From Pleurocapsa sp. MO_226.B13 (lineage in GTDB: Bacteria; Cyanobacteriota; Cyanobacteriia; Cyanobacteriales; Xenococcaceae): DNA of 5,868 nucleotides. Under the pieces are notes generated by a model. The model searched no databases, was not told the origin of the DNA, and saw only the letters and a list, made by a program, of their open reading frames with translations. Numbering within the stretch: the first letter of the stretch is position 1; the number at the start of each line of letters is the position of its first letter. This document shows, piece by piece, positions 4,888 through 5,868 of the stretch. The position numbers and the translations under genes are program-made. The stretch lies in the NCBI GenBank assembly GCA_030064795.1, contig JASJEI010000561.1:1-5868 (forward strand), in the 5' to 3' direction.

Positions 4888-5868
4888 CTAAATTGTAAAA
4901 GGGTCGATCGCATATTCATTCCATTGATGTCGATGCCATTCCGCCACATAAGGATTAACGGTAAACTTGGGTTTGTTATCTGCTGAAACATCGATGCGTA
5001 AAAAAGAATAAGGACGTTTTTTATCCTTACCACTACCATTGCGCCCTACATATAGATGTGATTGACCGATGGGTTGAGCATCTAAGTCTGCATCTTGATA
5101 CAAGACTGTCCCTTCCGAACGTTGACGACGCAAACTATGACCGCTACCACCGCAGACAATCCAGTTAATATAAGAATCGGCAGCTTCCGTATCTTTGGTG
5201 TAAAGATGTTCTAGACAGTGAGCATGACCAGATATGACTAGATCGACTAGAGAACGTCCTTCGGGTAACGCACCTATATTTTTAACGGCATCATCAAATA
5301 CTTGACGCAGGCGATCGCGAATTGCTAAAGTCTGTCCCTGATTCCATTTGGTTTTTTCGGTAACGTAGGCGGGATGGTGTAAAAAGATAATTCTGCCTCG
5401 CACTGTTTCGTCTTGCCAAGATGCGACTAAACTATCCTTGAGCCACTCTAACTGCTCCCAGTCGGTAACCGCTTGCTGTTTATTTAGCTGTTTTTCGATA
5501 TCGCGCTGACTTTCAGCAATATGCTCTAATTTGGCGTAATAGTCATCTATTTGTTCGGCATCGTCAGGGTGATTGTGGTCGAGTTTATCTATTGCCTCTT
5601 GGATTTTTTGTTCGCGATCTTCTAATGCACTTTGAAGCTTTAATAGTTTTTTCCTTTTGGTTGCACCTTTGGCTGTATCGGGTATAGCCATGGGTTGATT
5701 GAAAGTATTGGAATCTAAGGCAAAACAATCAATCCCGCCATAACGGAAAGTATAGTAACGATTGGGCAGGCGAGTAAATTTTCCTGGTTGATAATTTAAA
5801 CAGCGATCGCCTGTAAATTCGGCAGTATAGTGAGTATCTAGGTGTTTTTTTAAATTCTCCTGATTCTT
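4888..5868 (-). CDS. Calcineurin-like metallophosphatase, C-terminal part (N-terminus beyond window)
   Basis: The frame is open to the right edge, giving 326 visible residues ending FTI at a TAG (4888-4890). The ATG at 5691 is not the start: in-frame residues before it read FRYGGIDCFALDSNTF, a conserved strand of this phosphoesterase fold, so the true start lies outside. Visible motifs are FLHHPAYV (HHP at about 164-166) and SGHAHCLEH (GHAH at about 214-217), which supply metal-binding histidines for a two-metal centre hydrolysing phosphoesters. The DxH, GDxxD and GNHD motifs must lie in the missing N-terminus. Between them, about residues 65-134 form a highly charged coiled-coil insertion (KKLLKLQSALEDREQ onward) that I recall from cyanobacterial homologues. 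INWIVCGGSGHSLRRQR (about 234-250) and KRPYSFLRIDV (about 284-294) complete the C-terminal lobe. The substrate cannot be inferred. No membrane segment is seen in the visible part. Repeat DNA begins immediately after the stop. Confidence 0.9.
   Translation of the reverse strand, partial: KNQENLKKHLDTHYTAEFTGDRCLNYQPGKFTRLPNRYYTFRYGGIDCFALDSNTFNQPMAIPDTAKGATKRKKLLKLQSALEDREQKIQEAIDKLDHNHPDDAEQIDDYYAKLEHIAESQRDIEKQLNKQQAVTDWEQLEWLKDSLVASWQDETVRGRIIFLHHPAYVTEKTKWNQGQTLAIRDRLRQVFDDAVKNIGALPEGRSLVDLVISGHAHCLEHLYTKDTEAADSYINWIVCGGSGHSLRRQRSEGTVLYQDADLDAQPIGQSHLYVGRNGSGKDKKRPYSFLRIDVSADNKPKFTVNPYVAEWHRHQWNEYAIDPFTI

Noticed and set aside
4848..5039. Reverse 63-codon frame overlapping the phosphatase 3' end
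   Set aside because: It overlaps the true phosphatase frame and runs into the palindrome and tandem repeat.

Overview
The window looks like cyanobacterial chromosome. It has moderate-to-low GC, six complete copies of the octamer GCGATCGC (HIP1) within 5.9 kb, a heptanucleotide tandem repeat of the kind common between cyanobacterial genes, and proteins that read like cyanobacterial families. I cannot name the species. A multicellular or baeocyte-type cyanobacterium is possible but is only a guess.

Layout, left to right. Positions 1-64 hold a strong hairpin plus T-run that ends transcription of a gene lying left of the window. Positions 65-447 are an AT-rich non-coding leader with a candidate promoter and a perfect 14-bp palindrome. 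Positions 448-2733 (+) encode a complete 761-residue membrane-bound hybrid histidine kinase: double-Cache-like sensor, HAMP, HisKA, HATPase, receiver. Every key catalytic residue is present.

A leftward (-) block follows, convergent with the kinase. Positions 2741-3912 are a cation:proton antiporter of the NhaP/CPA1 type. It is broken twice: a one-base frameshift sits inside the conserved T-D-P ion-binding motif, and the last transmembrane part is lost, so the frame runs into unrelated AT-rich DNA. Positions 4001-4612 encode a small DUF1003 membrane protein with a coiled-coil tail. Its upstream region has a perfect TATAAT box bracketed by a 9-bp inverted repeat. Positions 4709-4885 are repeat DNA: a roughly 96-bp structured or MITE-like element, then an ACTAACC tandem array interrupted by a short palindromic insertion. 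Positions 4888-5868 are the C-terminal 326 residues of a calcineurin-like metallophosphatase that continues past the right edge.

The genes do not form an obvious pathway. The kinase is an orphan with no separate response regulator in view. The antiporter remnant and the DUF1003 gene could be co-transcribed (88-bp gap). The metallophosphatase is separated from them by the repeat cluster. I see no defence system, CRISPR array, tRNA or rRNA gene, or intact transposase. The most notable points are the doubly damaged antiporter and the repeat-within-repeat structure downstream of the phosphatase.
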